Source: Microbacterium sp. SORGH_AS_1204 (lineage in GTDB: Bacteria > Actinomycetota > Actinomycetes > Actinomycetales > Microbacteriaceae). Taken from it: a stretch of 64,000 bases of DNA. The stretch covers positions 1,860,001 to 1,924,000 of the forward strand of contig NZ_JAUTBD010000001.1 of assembly GCF_030818935.1 (NCBI RefSeq), read 5' to 3'. Of this stretch, positions 9,042 through 17,442 are shown one piece after another (the first letter of the stretch is position 1; each line of letters starts with the position of its first letter). Made by a program: the position numbers and the translations under genes. Below the pieces are notes generated by a model. That model saw nothing but the letters and a program-made list of their open reading frames with translations, was not told the origin of the DNA and ran no database searches.

Positions 9042-10561
9042 ACGTTCGCCCCCTGCCGAAGGCTGATCGCCCGACCCACGTCCTCGAGGCGCAGCTGGTC
9101 GTGCCCGGCGATGTCCGCGACGGTCCAGGCGACCCGCAGCAGACGGTCGTACCCCCTCAGGGTCAGCGCCCCGCGACGCAGGGCCACATCGAGCGGGCGG
9201 AGCACCTCGGGCGGCGGTGCGGCCGCACCCCGCAGCCAGGCGCCGGGCACATCGGCGTTGCGCCGCCAGGCAGTGGAGGCCCACCGGCGAGCGGCCCGGT
9301 CCCTCGCGGCGTCGACCACGCGCCGAGCGGCGGCGGTCGTCACCACCCGTGCATCCGCCTCCTGCCGGGCCGATGACACACGCTGCAGCCGCAGGTCGAT
9401 GTCGATGCGGTCGAGAAGGGGCCCCGACAGCCGTCGGGTGTAGCGACGGATCGCCTGCGGGGCGCACTCGCACACCGCGCCCCGGACGCCGGAGAGACCG
9501 CAGGGGCAGGGGTTCGTGGCGATGACGAGCTGGAAGCGCGCGGGAAACGTCGCCGCCGCGCCCGAGCGGTGCACGTGGATCGTGCCGCTCTCGAGGGGCT
9601 GGCGCAAAGCGTCGAGCACGGAGGCGGGGAACTCACCGCCCTCGTCGAGAAACAGCACGCCCTCGCTCGCCCGGGCGATGGCGCCGGGGCGGACGACGCC
9701 CGATCCACCGCCGATGAGCGCCGCGGCCGTCGCGCCGTGGTGCGGGCTCTCGAACGGCGGGATACGCGACAGGCGCGTCACCGGCTCGCCTGCGAGCGAA
9801 CGGATCGAGGCGACCGAGAGCGCGGCGTCGTCATCGAGCGGCGGCAGGATGCCGGGCAGCCGGCGCGCGAGCATGGTCTTGCCGGCCCCCGGTGGCCCGC
9901 TCATCAGCAGGTGGTGGCCGCCGGCGGCGGCAACGACGAGGGCGTCGACCGCCTCGGGCTGTCCGACGACGTCTGCGAGATCGAGTGGCGCGTCGTCGGC
10001 GCCGTCGGCGATCGGCGCCTCAACCGGTGCCAATTCCGCGGCCTCCGTGCGTCCACCGTGCCATCGCACCACCTCGGCGAGGCAGGCCGCGGCGTGCACC
10101 TCGACGCCGTCGACGAGGCGTGCTTCGGCCGCGTTGGCGGTCGGGACGACGACCCTCGTGTGACCGGCGCGGTGCGCGGCGACCACGGCGGGCAGGACGC
10201 CCGGTACGGGCCGCAGTCGACCGTCGAGACCCAGCTCGCCGATGTGCACGGTAGAGGCGACACGCGCGGCATCCATCTCCACGGAGGTCGCCAGCGCGGC
10301 CACCGCGATCGCCACGTCGAAACCGGCACCGCGCTTCGGAAGGCTCGCGGGCGAGAGGTTGACCGTGATGCGGCGCTTCGGCAGATCGAGACCACGGTTG
10401 GTGCAGGCGTTGCGCACGCGCCGCCCGGCCTCACCCAGCGCCTTGTCGGGGAGTCCGATGATCGAGAACTCCGGCGTCTGCGACGACACGTCGGCCTCGA
10501 CCTCGACGAGGTCGCCGCGCAACCCCGACAGCGCCACCGCCCACGTGCGCGCGACGGTCAC
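9038..10561 (-). CDS. YifB/ComM-family Mg chelatase-like AAA+ ATPase
   Basis: This is a 507-residue ComM/YifB protein with an N-terminal Lon-protease-like fold (residues 1-170), a central AAA+ domain (Walker A G-P-P-G-A-G-K-T, Walker B L-F-L-D-E) and a C-terminal Mg-chelatase-like domain containing N-P-C-P-C-G. ComM is a hexameric helicase promoting branch migration during transformation. The GTG at 10561 overlaps the upstream YraN-family stop (GTGA) and starts the conserved sequence; a longer reading to 10825 would add an unconserved shadow of yraN. It lies between yraN and dprA in a DNA-uptake cluster. Confidence 0.95.
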   Translation of the reverse strand: MTVARTWAVALSGLRGDLVEVEADVSSQTPEFSIIGLPDKALGEAGRRVRNACTNRGLDLPKRRITVNLSPASLPKRGAGFDVAIAVAALATSVEMDAARVASTVHIGELGLDGRLRPVPGVLPAVVAAHRAGHTRVVVPTANAAEARLVDGVEVHAAACLAEVVRWHGGRTEAAELAPVEAPIADGADDAPLDLADVVGQPEAVDALVVAAAGGHHLLMSGPPGAGKTMLARRLPGILPPLDDDAALSVASIRSLAGEPVTRLSRIPPFESPHHGATAAALIGGGSGVVRPGAIARASEGVLFLDEGGEFPASVLDALRQPLESGTIHVHRSGAAATFPARFQLVIATNPCPCGLSGVRGAVCECAPQAIRRYTRRLSGPLLDRIDIDLRLQRVSSARQEADARVVTTAAARRVVDAARDRAARRWASTAWRRNADVPGAWLRGAAAPPPEVLRPLDVALRRGALTLRGYDRLLRVAWTVADIAGHDQLRLEDVGRAISLRQGANV

Positions 10562-10920
10562 AGGGCATCCTCGAGATGCTCGAGCCGAGCGGTGGCCGGG
10601 TCGGCGCCCGTCAGTCCGATCGCATCCACGCGAAGCCGTCGGCCGCGCGCCAGGTCGGGGTGGGCGGCGAGCCACGCCATCGCCAGGCGCCACAGACGTG
10701 TCGCCTTGCGCTTGTCGATCGCCTCGAACGGATGCCCGTAGTCCTCGCTGCGCCGAGTCTTCACCTCCACGACGACGAGCGTGCCGTCGCGCTCCGCGAT
10801 GATGTCGATCTCGCCCTGCGGGCATCGCCAGTTGCGGGCGATGATGCGGTAGCCGTCGCCGATCAGGTGGGCGACGGCGCGGTCCTCCCCGGCTCGGCCG
10901 AGGTCGTCTTTCGCTGCCAT
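10558..10920 (-). CDS. YraN family protein (UPF0102), endonuclease-like
   Basis: This 120-residue protein has the UPF0102 pattern: L-G-R-x-G-E-D near the start, then N-W-R-C-P-x-G-E-I-D-I-I, then V-V-V-E-V-K-T-R. This is a restriction-endonuclease-like core with the D-x(n)-E-V-K metal site. The biochemical role is unsettled. It is usually found beside rnhB and comM, as here. Its stop overlaps the comM start. Confidence 0.92.
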   Translation of the reverse strand: MAAKDDLGRAGEDRAVAHLIGDGYRIIARNWRCPQGEIDIIAERDGTLVVVEVKTRRSEDYGHPFEAIDKRKATRLWRLAMAWLAAHPDLARGRRLRVDAIGLTGADPATARLEHLEDAL

Positions 10921-11011
10921 GCCCGAGAGCGTGGCATCCGCCTCACTCGGCCCGTCCGCCGGATCGACTCATCCGTGGAGAGCCCAAGAAATTCGCCCCT
11001 GGGGAGAAGCC

Positions 11012-11335
11012 TCAGTTGTCGAGCGACAGCTCGTCGGGAAGCTGGAAGTCGTGACGCGAGAGCTCCTCGACGTTGACGTCTTTGAACGTCAGCACGCGCA
11101 CCGACTTCACGAACCGATCGGCGCGGTAGATGTCCCACACCCACACGTCGGTCATCGAGATCTCGAAGTAGAAGTCGTGCTCGGTGTCGCGCCGCACGAC
11201 GTTGACGTCGTTGGCGAGGTAGAACCGACGCTCGGTCTCGATCACGTAGGTGAATTGGCGCACGACATCGCGGTACTCGCGGTACAGGGCCAGCTCGAGT
11301 TCGCGGTCGTAGTCCTCGAAGACGTCGTCATCCAT
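11012..11335 (-). CDS. DUF2469 family protein
   Basis: This 107-residue acidic/aromatic protein starts M-D-D-D-V-F-E-D-Y-D-R-E-L-E-L-A-L-Y and contains F-x-Y-V-I-E-T-E-R-R-F-Y. It matches the small actinobacteria-restricted family typified by Rv2901c, which lies between rnhB and yraN in mycobacteria as it does here. The function is unknown. No signal or membrane segment is visible. Confidence 0.9.
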   Translation of the reverse strand: MDDDVFEDYDRELELALYREYRDVVRQFTYVIETERRFYLANDVNVVRRDTEHDFYFEISMTDVWVWDIYRADRFVKSVRVLTFKDVNVEELSRHDFQLPDELSLDN

Positions 11336-11444
11336 GGTCTTTCCATCCTAGGCGCGCCCCACGGCACGGGCCGCACGGTGACGGACGCCCGGGCGCGTCT
11401 CCCCCACCGGCGGGACGCACGGACGCGGAGGCGGGACGCCGGGG

Positions 11445-12098
11445 TCAGAACAGCGTCGGCGCCGCGGCGATCGCCCACGAATGCCGGTGGTGCACGCTCA
11501 TGCCGTGCGCGGTGATCGCGTCGCGGTGGTCGAGGCTCGCGTAGCCCTTGTTGCGCGCCCAGCCGTAGGCCGGCAGGTCGTCGTGCAGCCCCGTCATGAG
11601 CGTGTCGCGCGCGACCTTGGCGATGACGGATGCCGCGGCCGCGCTCGCGCAGTCGCGGTCGGCCTTGATGACGGGCTTCACGGTCAGACCGGACTCGCCC
11701 GCCGGCGTGATGTAGTCGTGGTTGCCGTCGAGGATGACGAGGGCCTCCTCGGGCACCACACCGTGCGCGCGCAGATCGGCGATCGCACGGACCGCGGCGA
11801 GCCCGAGGGCACGGATGATGCCGATCTCGTCGATCTCGACCGAGCTCGCCCACCCGACGGCACTGTGCTGCACGAAAGCAGCCGCCCGCGCCGCCACCTC
11901 GGGACGACGCGCCTCGGGAACGAGCTTCGAATCCCGCAGCCCGTGCGGCACGCGCTTGCGCGAGCGCGATGGGTCGATGACGGCCGCGCCGACCGCCACG
12001 GGTCCCGCGAGCGCACCGCGACCGACCTCGTCGCACGCGATGACGATCGCGTGCTCCTTCAGCACGCGACGCTCGAGGGTCAGGGTCGGTTCGATCAC
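11445..12098 (-). CDS. rnhB: Ribonuclease HII
   Basis: RNase HII cleaves RNA in RNA-DNA hybrids and initiates removal of misincorporated ribonucleotides. The 217-residue protein has the C-D-E-V-G-R-G-A-L-A-G-P-V motif supplying the first two acidic ligands (D-E), then D-S-K-L-V, the I-L-D-G-N-H-D-Y block and the K-A-D-x-D segment with further acidic residues. The GTG at 12098 overlaps the lepB stop by 4 bp and begins before the conserved core. Confidence 0.95.
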   Translation of the reverse strand: MIEPTLTLERRVLKEHAIVIACDEVGRGALAGPVAVGAAVIDPSRSRKRVPHGLRDSKLVPEARRPEVAARAAAFVQHSAVGWASSVEIDEIGIIRALGLAAVRAIADLRAHGVVPEEALVILDGNHDYITPAGESGLTVKPVIKADRDCASAAAASVIAKVARDTLMTGLHDDLPAYGWARNKGYASLDHRDAITAHGMSVHHRHSWAIAAAPTLF

Positions 12099-12844
12099 TG
12101 CTCGGCCGGCGCGGGAACCCCCGCGAACACCTCGTGGTGGAAGTCGATCAGCCCGAACCGCGTGAACGGCCAGGTGATGAGGAACGCCCGGCCCACGACG
12201 TTGTCGACGGGCACGAACCCCTTGCTCGGCTGATCCTGGTTGTAGCGGGAATCGCGCGAGCTGTTGCGATTGTCGCCCAGCACCCACAGCGACCCGTCGG
12301 GCACCGTCACGTCGTACGGCACCGGCTCGGGCGCGGTGGCACCGGGGGCGAGGCGCACGTACGGCTCTTCGATCGGCACGCCGTTCACGGTCGTCTGGCC
12401 GAGCGCGTTGCAGCACACGACGTGGTCGCCCGCGGTGCCGATCACACGTTTGATGAGGTGGTCGTCGCTGTCGGGGGCGGACAGGCCGAAGAGCGAGAGC
12501 ACCCAGTCCGCGCCCTCGACGACCGGGGAGCGCTCCTCGACCGGGCTCGCCGGGAGCCATCCGCCCGGATCGCGGAAGACGACGACATCGCCGCGGGAGT
12601 ACTCGCCGAAGCGCGGGGTCAGCTCGTCGACCAGGATGCGGTCCTTGATGAGGAGCGTGTCCTCCATCGACGCCGACGGGATGTAGAACGAGCGCACCAC
12701 GAAGGTCTTCACGAGGAACGACACCAGCAGCGCGATGGCGATGATGACGATCAGGTCGCGGAAGAATGCGCCCCACCCGCGGCGGCGTCGCTCGGGAGCG
12801 GCGGAGGCCGTGGCATCCGGGGTCGAGGCGGTCTGGTCGCTCAT
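12095..12844 (-). CDS. lepB: Signal peptidase I
   Basis: This enzyme removes Sec/Tat signal peptides on the outer face of the membrane. The 249-residue protein has a charged N-terminus, one membrane segment (about residues 28-50), the catalytic Ser59 in P-S-A-S-M, the Lys132 general base in H-L-I-K-R-V-I-G-x-x-G-D, and the late G-D-N-R-x-x-S-x-D-S-R box. The ATG at 12844 is preferred over an upstream ATG that would read back through the rplS terminator. It lies between rplS and rnhB, as in other actinobacteria. Confidence 0.95.
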   Translation of the reverse strand: MSDQTASTPDATASAAPERRRRGWGAFFRDLIVIIAIALLVSFLVKTFVVRSFYIPSASMEDTLLIKDRILVDELTPRFGEYSRGDVVVFRDPGGWLPASPVEERSPVVEGADWVLSLFGLSAPDSDDHLIKRVIGTAGDHVVCCNALGQTTVNGVPIEEPYVRLAPGATAPEPVPYDVTVPDGSLWVLGDNRNSSRDSRYNQDQPSKGFVPVDNVVGRAFLITWPFTRFGLIDFHHEVFAGVPAPAEQ

Positions 12845-12942
12845 GTGTTCCTTCACCGGGTTCGTCGCACGCCGACAGAACCGCACAGACCAGGGTCGCA
12901 CACCCGGATGCCGCGCGACGACAGGGCCGCCCCCGAAAACGC

Positions 12943-12977
12943 CGAACGCCCCGCGGGTGAAACCCACGGGGCGTTCG
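12943..12977 (-). terminator. Terminator after rplS
   Basis: The arms CGAACGCCCCG and CGGGGCGTTCG pair perfectly, and the inner GGGT/ACCC extend the stem after a mismatch, with a 3-nt loop. On the minus strand it is followed by GCGTTTTCG. It sits just past the rplS stop and upstream of lepB. Confidence 0.85.
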
Positions 12978-12990
12978 GGAGGGAGCGGAC

Positions 12991-13338
12991 TCAGCGGTCG
13001 CGCTTCTCCTTGATCTTGGCCTTCTTGCCACGCAGGCTGCGGAGGTAGTACAGCTTCGCGCGACGCACGTCACCGCGGGTGACGACCTCGATGTGGTCGA
13101 TCACGGGGCTGTGCACCGGGAAGGTACGCTCGACGCCGACCTGGAAGCTGACCTTGCGGACGCAGAAGGTCTCGCGCACGCCGTCGCCCGAGCGGCCGAT
13201 GACGACGCCCTGGAAGACCTGGATACGCGAACGGTTGCCTTCGGTGATGTTCACGTGCACCTTGACGGTGTCACCGGGAGCGAAGGCGGGGATGTCGGAG
13301 CGCAGCGAAGCCGCGTCGACGGAGTCGAGGATCTGCAT
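12991..13338 (-). CDS. rplS: 50S ribosomal protein L19
   Basis: L19 lies at the 30S-50S interface. The 115-residue length and blocks [18 protein letters not shown] and L-Y-Y-L-R are typical. The ATG at 13338 is chosen because the AGGAAG site is 10 bases upstream; a GTG at 13347 would be only 2 bases from that site. A gap of about 160 bp upstream contains the motif TGGCAGAATAG, shared with the rpsP upstream region. Confidence 0.97.
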   Translation of the reverse strand: MQILDSVDAASLRSDIPAFAPGDTVKVHVNITEGNRSRIQVFQGVVIGRSGDGVRETFCVRKVSFQVGVERTFPVHSPVIDHIEVVTRGDVRRAKLYYLRSLRGKKAKIKEKRDR

Positions 13339-13461
13339 GATCGTCACTTCCTGCGACCGCCACAGGTCGATCGCACGATAAGAGGGAAAAGGATGAGGCG
13401 TACCCGAGGCCGCGAATGCGACGTGACTCCCCTGAGGCAGAGCCGGTCAGGGCACAATCGA

Positions 13462-13472
13462 CTATTCTGCCA
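13462..13472 (-). promoter_or_regulatory. Shared promoter-like motif upstream of rplS
   Basis: On the minus strand this reads TGGCAGAATAG. The identical 11-mer occurs upstream of rpsP (17330-17340), at a similar distance from a ribosomal-protein gene. It is a candidate core promoter or common regulatory element; the role is inferred from the identity alone. Confidence 0.45.
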
Positions 13473-13499
13473 CGCCCGGGCCGCCCGGCCAAAACGGGC

Positions 13500-13991
13500 T
13501 CAGTCGGGTCGCCGGCTCTCGGGGACCACGATGACCTCGCCCCCGACCGGCGGCTGCGACCGTTCGCGCGTCGGCGGGATGTACGCCGTGCCGTCGGTGC
13601 TGTGCAGCACGGTCACCGCGCCGCGCGCCTCGTTCCAGAGCTGCGCGAGCGACGACCAGAACAGCAGCAGTGCGCCGACGATCGACAGCACCAGCAGCGG
13701 GAAGAACACCCGCGAGTCGAAGACACCCAGCGCGACGATCACCAGCTGCCACACGCCGACACCCGCCAGGTCGCGCCACGACACCGCGCGCGTCTCGCGC
13801 ACGCTGGCTCGACCCCGGATCAGCAGGACCAGCACGAGCTGCGACACGAACACCGCGGGCACCGCGACGAACAGCCACAGAAGCGCCCACCCACTGCCGC
13901 CCGAGAACACGATCCATCCGACGAAGAGCCACAGCGGCAGCACGAAGGCGGCCGGGAACAGCCAGCGGAGGAAGAGTCGGCGCAGCACCAT
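13500..13991 (-). CDS. Small integral membrane protein, function unknown
   Basis: This 163-residue protein has about four hydrophobic helices (residues 10-30, 34-58, 80-95 and 96-115). A polar Pro/Arg-rich cytoplasmic tail carrying Y-I-P-P-T-R-E-R follows. Related proteins are often labelled MFS permease by automatic pipelines, but the length is far too short for MFS. It is encoded alone between rplS and map, divergent from map. Confidence 0.75.
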   Translation of the reverse strand: MVLRRLFLRWLFPAAFVLPLWLFVGWIVFSGGSGWALLWLFVAVPAVFVSQLVLVLLIRGRASVRETRAVSWRDLAGVGVWQLVIVALGVFDSRVFFPLLVLSIVGALLLFWSSLAQLWNEARGAVTVLHSTDGTAYIPPTRERSQPPVGGEVIVVPESRRPD

Positions 13992-14106
13992 GACCCGATG
14001 CTACGGCCCGCCGATGTGCGGCACCTTTGAGAACGCCATGCCGCGGCAGCACCCGACCCGCGGACATCCATCGGGGAGAATGGGGGTTCGACGAAAGGGA
14101 ACCACC

Positions 14107-14889
14107 ATGATCGAACTGCGCACCCCGGCCGAGATCGACGCGATGCGCCCCGCCGGACGCTTCGTCGCGGAGGTGCTGGCCACGCTGCGCGACGAGACCA
14201 AGGTGGGCACCAACCTGCTGCACCTCGACCGCCGGGCGCACGACATGATCCGTGCCGCGGGAGCCGAGTCCTGCTACATCGACTACCACCCGTCGTTCGG
14301 CGCGAGTCCGTTCGGCAAGGTGCTGTGCACCTCGATCAACGACGCGGTGCTGCACGGGCTCCCCCACGACTACGCCCTGCGCGACGGAGACCTCGTCACG
14401 CTCGACTTCGCGGCATCCGTCGACGGCTGGGTGGCCGACTCGGCCGTCTCGTTCGTCGTCGGCACCGCGCGCGACGAAGACCTCGCGCTCATCGACACCA
14501 CCCAGCGGGCCCTCGCAGCCGCCATCGAGACCGCCACCGTGGGCAAGAAGATCGGCGACATCTCGGCCGCCATCGCCGCCGTCGCCCACGCCGAGGGCCT
14601 GTCGATCAACACCGACTTCGGCGGCCATGGCGTCGGCCGCACGATGCACGGCGATCCCCACGTCGCCAACGACGGCAAAGCCGGCCGCGGATACCCGCTG
14701 CGCGCGGGCCTCGTCGTGGCGCTCGAGCCGTGGTTCCTGCACACCACCGACGAACTCGTCACCGACCCCGACGGGTGGACACTGCGCAGCGCCGACGGCT
14801 CTCGCGGCTCGCACTCCGAGCACACCGTCGCGATCACGCCCGACGGGCCGATCGTGCTGACCGACCGCTCGTTCCTCGGCGTCGACTGA
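14107..14889 (+). CDS. map: Methionine aminopeptidase, type I
   Basis: MetAP removes N-terminal formyl-cleaved Met from nascent proteins. The 260-residue pita-bread-fold enzyme shows its five metal ligands: the two Asp in T-L-D-F-A-x(6)-W-V-A-D-S, His in G-G-H-G-V-G, Glu in A-L-E-P-W-F and Glu in H-S-E-H-T. The ATG at 14107 has a GAAAGGGA site 6 bases upstream; much longer in-frame readings run through rplS and are shadows. It is convergent with trmD. Confidence 0.96.
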   Translation: MIELRTPAEIDAMRPAGRFVAEVLATLRDETKVGTNLLHLDRRAHDMIRAAGAESCYIDYHPSFGASPFGKVLCTSINDAVLHGLPHDYALRDGDLVTLDFAASVDGWVADSAVSFVVGTARDEDLALIDTTQRALAAAIETATVGKKIGDISAAIAAVAHAEGLSINTDFGGHGVGRTMHGDPHVANDGKAGRGYPLRAGLVVALEPWFLHTTDELVTDPDGWTLRSADGSRGSHSEHTVAITPDGPIVLTDRSFLGVD

Positions 14890-14900
14890 CGGAGGGTTCC

Positions 14901-15050
14901 GGATGCCGCGGCCTCGACGTCGCGGCATCCGTCACACCCGCGCCGTGCGGCGTCGAACGCCCGCAGCTGCGCGGCGGTGTCTCCGGGCCTCGACGTCGCG
15001 GCATCCGCGTCATCCCCGGGCCGTCGGCGTCGAATGCTCGCGATCGGCGC
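14901..15050. repeat. Imperfect 75-bp tandem duplication with palindromes, map-trmD gap
   Basis: The 22-bp word GGCCTCGACGTCGCGGCATCCG (in two halves GGCCTCGACGT and CGCGGCATCCG) occurs at 14910 and 14984. Each copy is followed by a similar GTCGGCGTCGAA/TGC word, giving two related units of about 75 bp. The first also forms the 10-bp inverted pair GGATGCCGCG/CGCGGCATCC (14901-14930), a possible terminator for map. The rest of the gap up to the trmD stop has no supported gene. Confidence 0.55.
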
Positions 15051-15185
15051 CTTCTCGCAGAGCCCGCGAGGAACGCCCCGAGAAAAGAGATCTCCAAGAC
15101 CGAAGATCTCGGATGCCGCTATCGGGCGCAACTGCCGCCGAAGAACGGCGCCGCGGACCCAGCCGGGCCGTGGGGCACCGCGAGG

Positions 15186-15875
15186 TCAGTCGGCGAGCAG
15201 GTCGGGACGTCGCTCGCGCGTGCGCATGAGCTGCTGTTCACGCCGCCACGCGGCGACCGCGCCGTGATTGCCGCTCAGCAGCACCGGCGGCACCTCGCGC
15301 TCGCGCCAGACGGCGGGCTTGGTGAACGACGGATACTCGAGCAGGCCGTCCTCGTGCGACTCCTCGACGAGGCTCTCGGGGTTGCCGACGACGCCGGGGA
15401 TGAGCCGGCCGATCGCCTCGACCATCGCCATGACGGCGACCTCTCCCCCGTTCAGCACGTAGTCGCCGAGGCTGATGAGACGCACCTCGCCGAGCTCACC
15501 GGCGTAGTCGAACACCCGCTCGTCGATGCCCTCGTACCGGCCGCACCCGAAAACGAGGTGCGAGGCGGTCGAGAGTTCGCGCGCGGTGGCCTGCGTGAAC
15601 CGCTCGCCGGCGGGCGACGGGAAGATGATGACGGGACGCTCGGGGGCGTCGCGCACGATGCCGTCCAACGCCTCTCCCCAGGGCTCGGGCTTCATCACCA
15701 TGCCGGCTCCCCCGCCGTAGGGGGTGTCGTCGACGGTGCGATGGCGGTCCCGCGTGTGCTCGCGCAGATCGTGCACGTTCACGTCGAGCAGACCGCTCTG
15801 CCGCGCCTTGCCCAGCAGCGACACCTCGAGGGCGTCGAAGATCGTGGGGAAGATCGACACGATGTCGATGCGCAC
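15186..15875 (-). CDS. trmD: tRNA (guanine37-N1)-methyltransferase
   Basis: TrmD makes m1G37 in tRNAs with G36, which prevents +1 frameshifting. The 229-residue SPOUT protein begins with the R-I-D-I-V-S-I-F-P block. It has the [10 protein letters not shown] loop, the [10 protein letters not shown] knot segment and the S-L-G-D-Y-V-L-x-G-G-E AdoMet-binding trefoil. The GTG at 15875 lies 1 nt past the rimM stop. It is the last gene of the rpsP-khpA-rimM-trmD operon. Confidence 0.96.
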   Translation of the reverse strand: MRIDIVSIFPTIFDALEVSLLGKARQSGLLDVNVHDLREHTRDRHRTVDDTPYGGGAGMVMKPEPWGEALDGIVRDAPERPVIIFPSPAGERFTQATARELSTASHLVFGCGRYEGIDERVFDYAGELGEVRLISLGDYVLNGGEVAVMAMVEAIGRLIPGVVGNPESLVEESHEDGLLEYPSFTKPAVWREREVPPVLLSGNHGAVAAWRREQQLMRTRERRPDLLAD

Positions 15876-15876
15876 G

Positions 15877-16560
15877 TCAGTCCTCGCGGGTGGCGGTGTT
15901 CTCGTCGCCCTCGGTGTCGATGTCGGCGGCGCCCGCCTCGTCGGTGTCAGCGGATGCCGCGCTCTCGCGCTCCGGCTCGTCACCGTCGTCGCTGGGCAGA
16001 TCTTCGAACAGGCCCGCGGGCGGGGTGACGACCACGCGACCGCCGGCGATGTCGACCTCGGGCACGATGGCGCTCACGAAGGGCACGAGCACCTCGCGGT
16101 CTTCGCCCGAGGGGCGAACGATCAGCAGGTCTTGCGCGGGGAAGTGGTCCACCCGCACGACGCGGCCGATGACGCTCCCGTCGCGCACGACGTCGAGGCC
16201 CACGAGCTGGTGGTCGTACCAGGCGTCGTCTTCGGCGGGCGCCGTCTCGGTGTCCTGGTCAATCCACAGGATCGCCTTGACGAGCTCTTCGGCGGCGGTG
16301 CGGTCGTCGACGCCTTCGAAGAAGACAACGGGGTGGGAGTTCATCCAGCGGAACTCGCGGACCGTCAGCTCGCGGCCGTGCCACGGCGAGGATTTCGGCA
16401 CCTGCAGGGTGAACGTGCTGCCCGACACGAAACGACCGTCGGGATCGTCGGTGTACAGCTCGAGCTTGAATGCGCCCTTCAGGCCGTGGGCCTTGACGAG
16501 GCGTCCGACGCGGAGCTGGGTCTTGGCGGGCTGTGCGCCCGCGGTGTCGCCGGCCGCCAT
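15877..16560 (-). CDS. rimM: Ribosome maturation factor RimM
   Basis: RimM helps assemble the 30S head around S19. The 227-residue protein has the N-terminal [13 protein letters not shown] beta-barrel motif and a PRC-barrel from about residue 115. An acidic tail of about 45 residues (rich in Asp, Glu, Ala and Thr) lies beyond the usual 170-180 length. Its start shares a base with the khpA stop (TGATG). Confidence 0.95.
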   Translation of the reverse strand: MAAGDTAGAQPAKTQLRVGRLVKAHGLKGAFKLELYTDDPDGRFVSGSTFTLQVPKSSPWHGRELTVREFRWMNSHPVVFFEGVDDRTAAEELVKAILWIDQDTETAPAEDDAWYDHQLVGLDVVRDGSVIGRVVRVDHFPAQDLLIVRPSGEDREVLVPFVSAIVPEVDIAGGRVVVTPPAGLFEDLPSDDGDEPERESAASADTDEAGAADIDTEGDENTATRED

Positions 16561-16790
16561 CAGTCGTCGGCGACGTCGACGCGCACGCGGCGACCGTCTG
16601 CGAGAGCGGTGATGAGCGTGCGCAGCGCCTTGACGGTGCGTCCGCCGCGCCCGATCACGCGACCCCGGTCATCGGGGTGCACGCGAACCTCCAGCACGTC
16701 TCCGCGGGGAGAGGTGCTGGAACGGATGGTCACGGCATCCGGGTGATCGACGATCCCCTTGACGACGTGTTCGAGCGCGGCAGACAGCAC
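16560..16790 (-). CDS. khpA: KH-domain RNA-binding protein KhpA
   Basis: This 76-residue single KH domain carries the G-x-x-G loop as G-R-G-G (residues 47-50) in V-I-G-R-G-G-R-T-V-K-A-L. KhpA binds RNA, with KhpB in firmicutes, and is routinely encoded between rpsP and rimM, as here. It has a GTG start at 16790, 5 bp after rpsP. Confidence 0.95.
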   Translation of the reverse strand: MLSAALEHVVKGIVDHPDAVTIRSSTSPRGDVLEVRVHPDDRGRVIGRGGRTVKALRTLITALADGRRVRVDVADD

Positions 16791-16795
16791 GGGGA

Positions 16796-17209
16796 TTACT
16801 CGGCCGAGGTCTCGGCGGCGTCCTCAGCGGGCGCCTCGGCGGGAGCGTCGGCCTTCTTCTCGGCCTTGGGCTTGACGACCGACTTCTTCGAGGCGTCGGC
16901 CTCGAACGCGGCCTTGGGCTCGCGCACCTTGACGGTGGAGACGGCGTCCTTGTCGCCCTTGAACTTGCCCCAGTCGCCCGTGAGCTTAAGGATGGCGGCG
17001 ACCTGCTCGGTGGGCTGCGCGCCGACCGAGAGCCAGTACTGCGCGCGGTCCGAGTCGACCTCGATGAGCGAGGGCTCCTCGGTCGGGTGGTACTTGCCGA
17101 TCTCCTCGATGACACGACCATCGCGCTTGGTGCGCGAGTCGGCGACGACGATGCGGTAGTAGGGCGCGCGGATCTTTCCGAGGCGCTTGAGACGGATCTT
17201 GACAGCCAC
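16796..17209 (-). CDS. rpsP: 30S ribosomal protein S16
   Basis: S16 is an early 30S assembly protein. The 137-residue product has the V-K-I-R-L-K-R-L-G start and the [16 protein letters not shown] block. A tail of about 50 residues rich in Ala, Lys, Glu and Pro is appended to the usual 80-90-residue fold. The GTG at 17209 follows a GGAG site by 6 bases. It heads the operon with khpA, rimM and trmD. Confidence 0.96.
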   Translation of the reverse strand: MAVKIRLKRLGKIRAPYYRIVVADSRTKRDGRVIEEIGKYHPTEEPSLIEVDSDRAQYWLSVGAQPTEQVAAILKLTGDWGKFKGDKDAVSTVKVREPKAAFEADASKKSVVKPKAEKKADAPAEAPAEDAAETSAE

Positions 17210-17329
17210 GATGACTCCAAATGATGAAAACGAACGAACCGAACGCCTGGAGAGTGGGGTGCACACCCGGCGGAAGCTCAAAAGGGTGGACCGACACTGG
17301 ATAGAGGGTCGAGTGGCGGGTCCAGCCCT

Positions 17330-17340
17330 CTATTCTGCCA
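17330..17340 (-). promoter_or_regulatory. Shared promoter-like motif upstream of rpsP
   Basis: It reads TGGCAGAATAG on the minus strand, identical to the motif upstream of rplS. It lies about 120 bp before the rpsP start, in the rpsP/ligase divergent gap. Confidence 0.45.
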
Positions 17341-17442
17341 GATCCTCGCGCCCCGCCGTGACAGGTGAAGCGAAACGACACGGTGCGTCGCGCAGCGTAG
17401 CGGAACGGCACCGCGAGAGGGCGCCGTGCGAGACTGAGCCGC

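Noticed and set aside
13093..14106. N-terminal extension of map through the rplS region
   Set aside because: The frame is open by chance; the conserved MetAP start and a good ribosome site lie at 14107.
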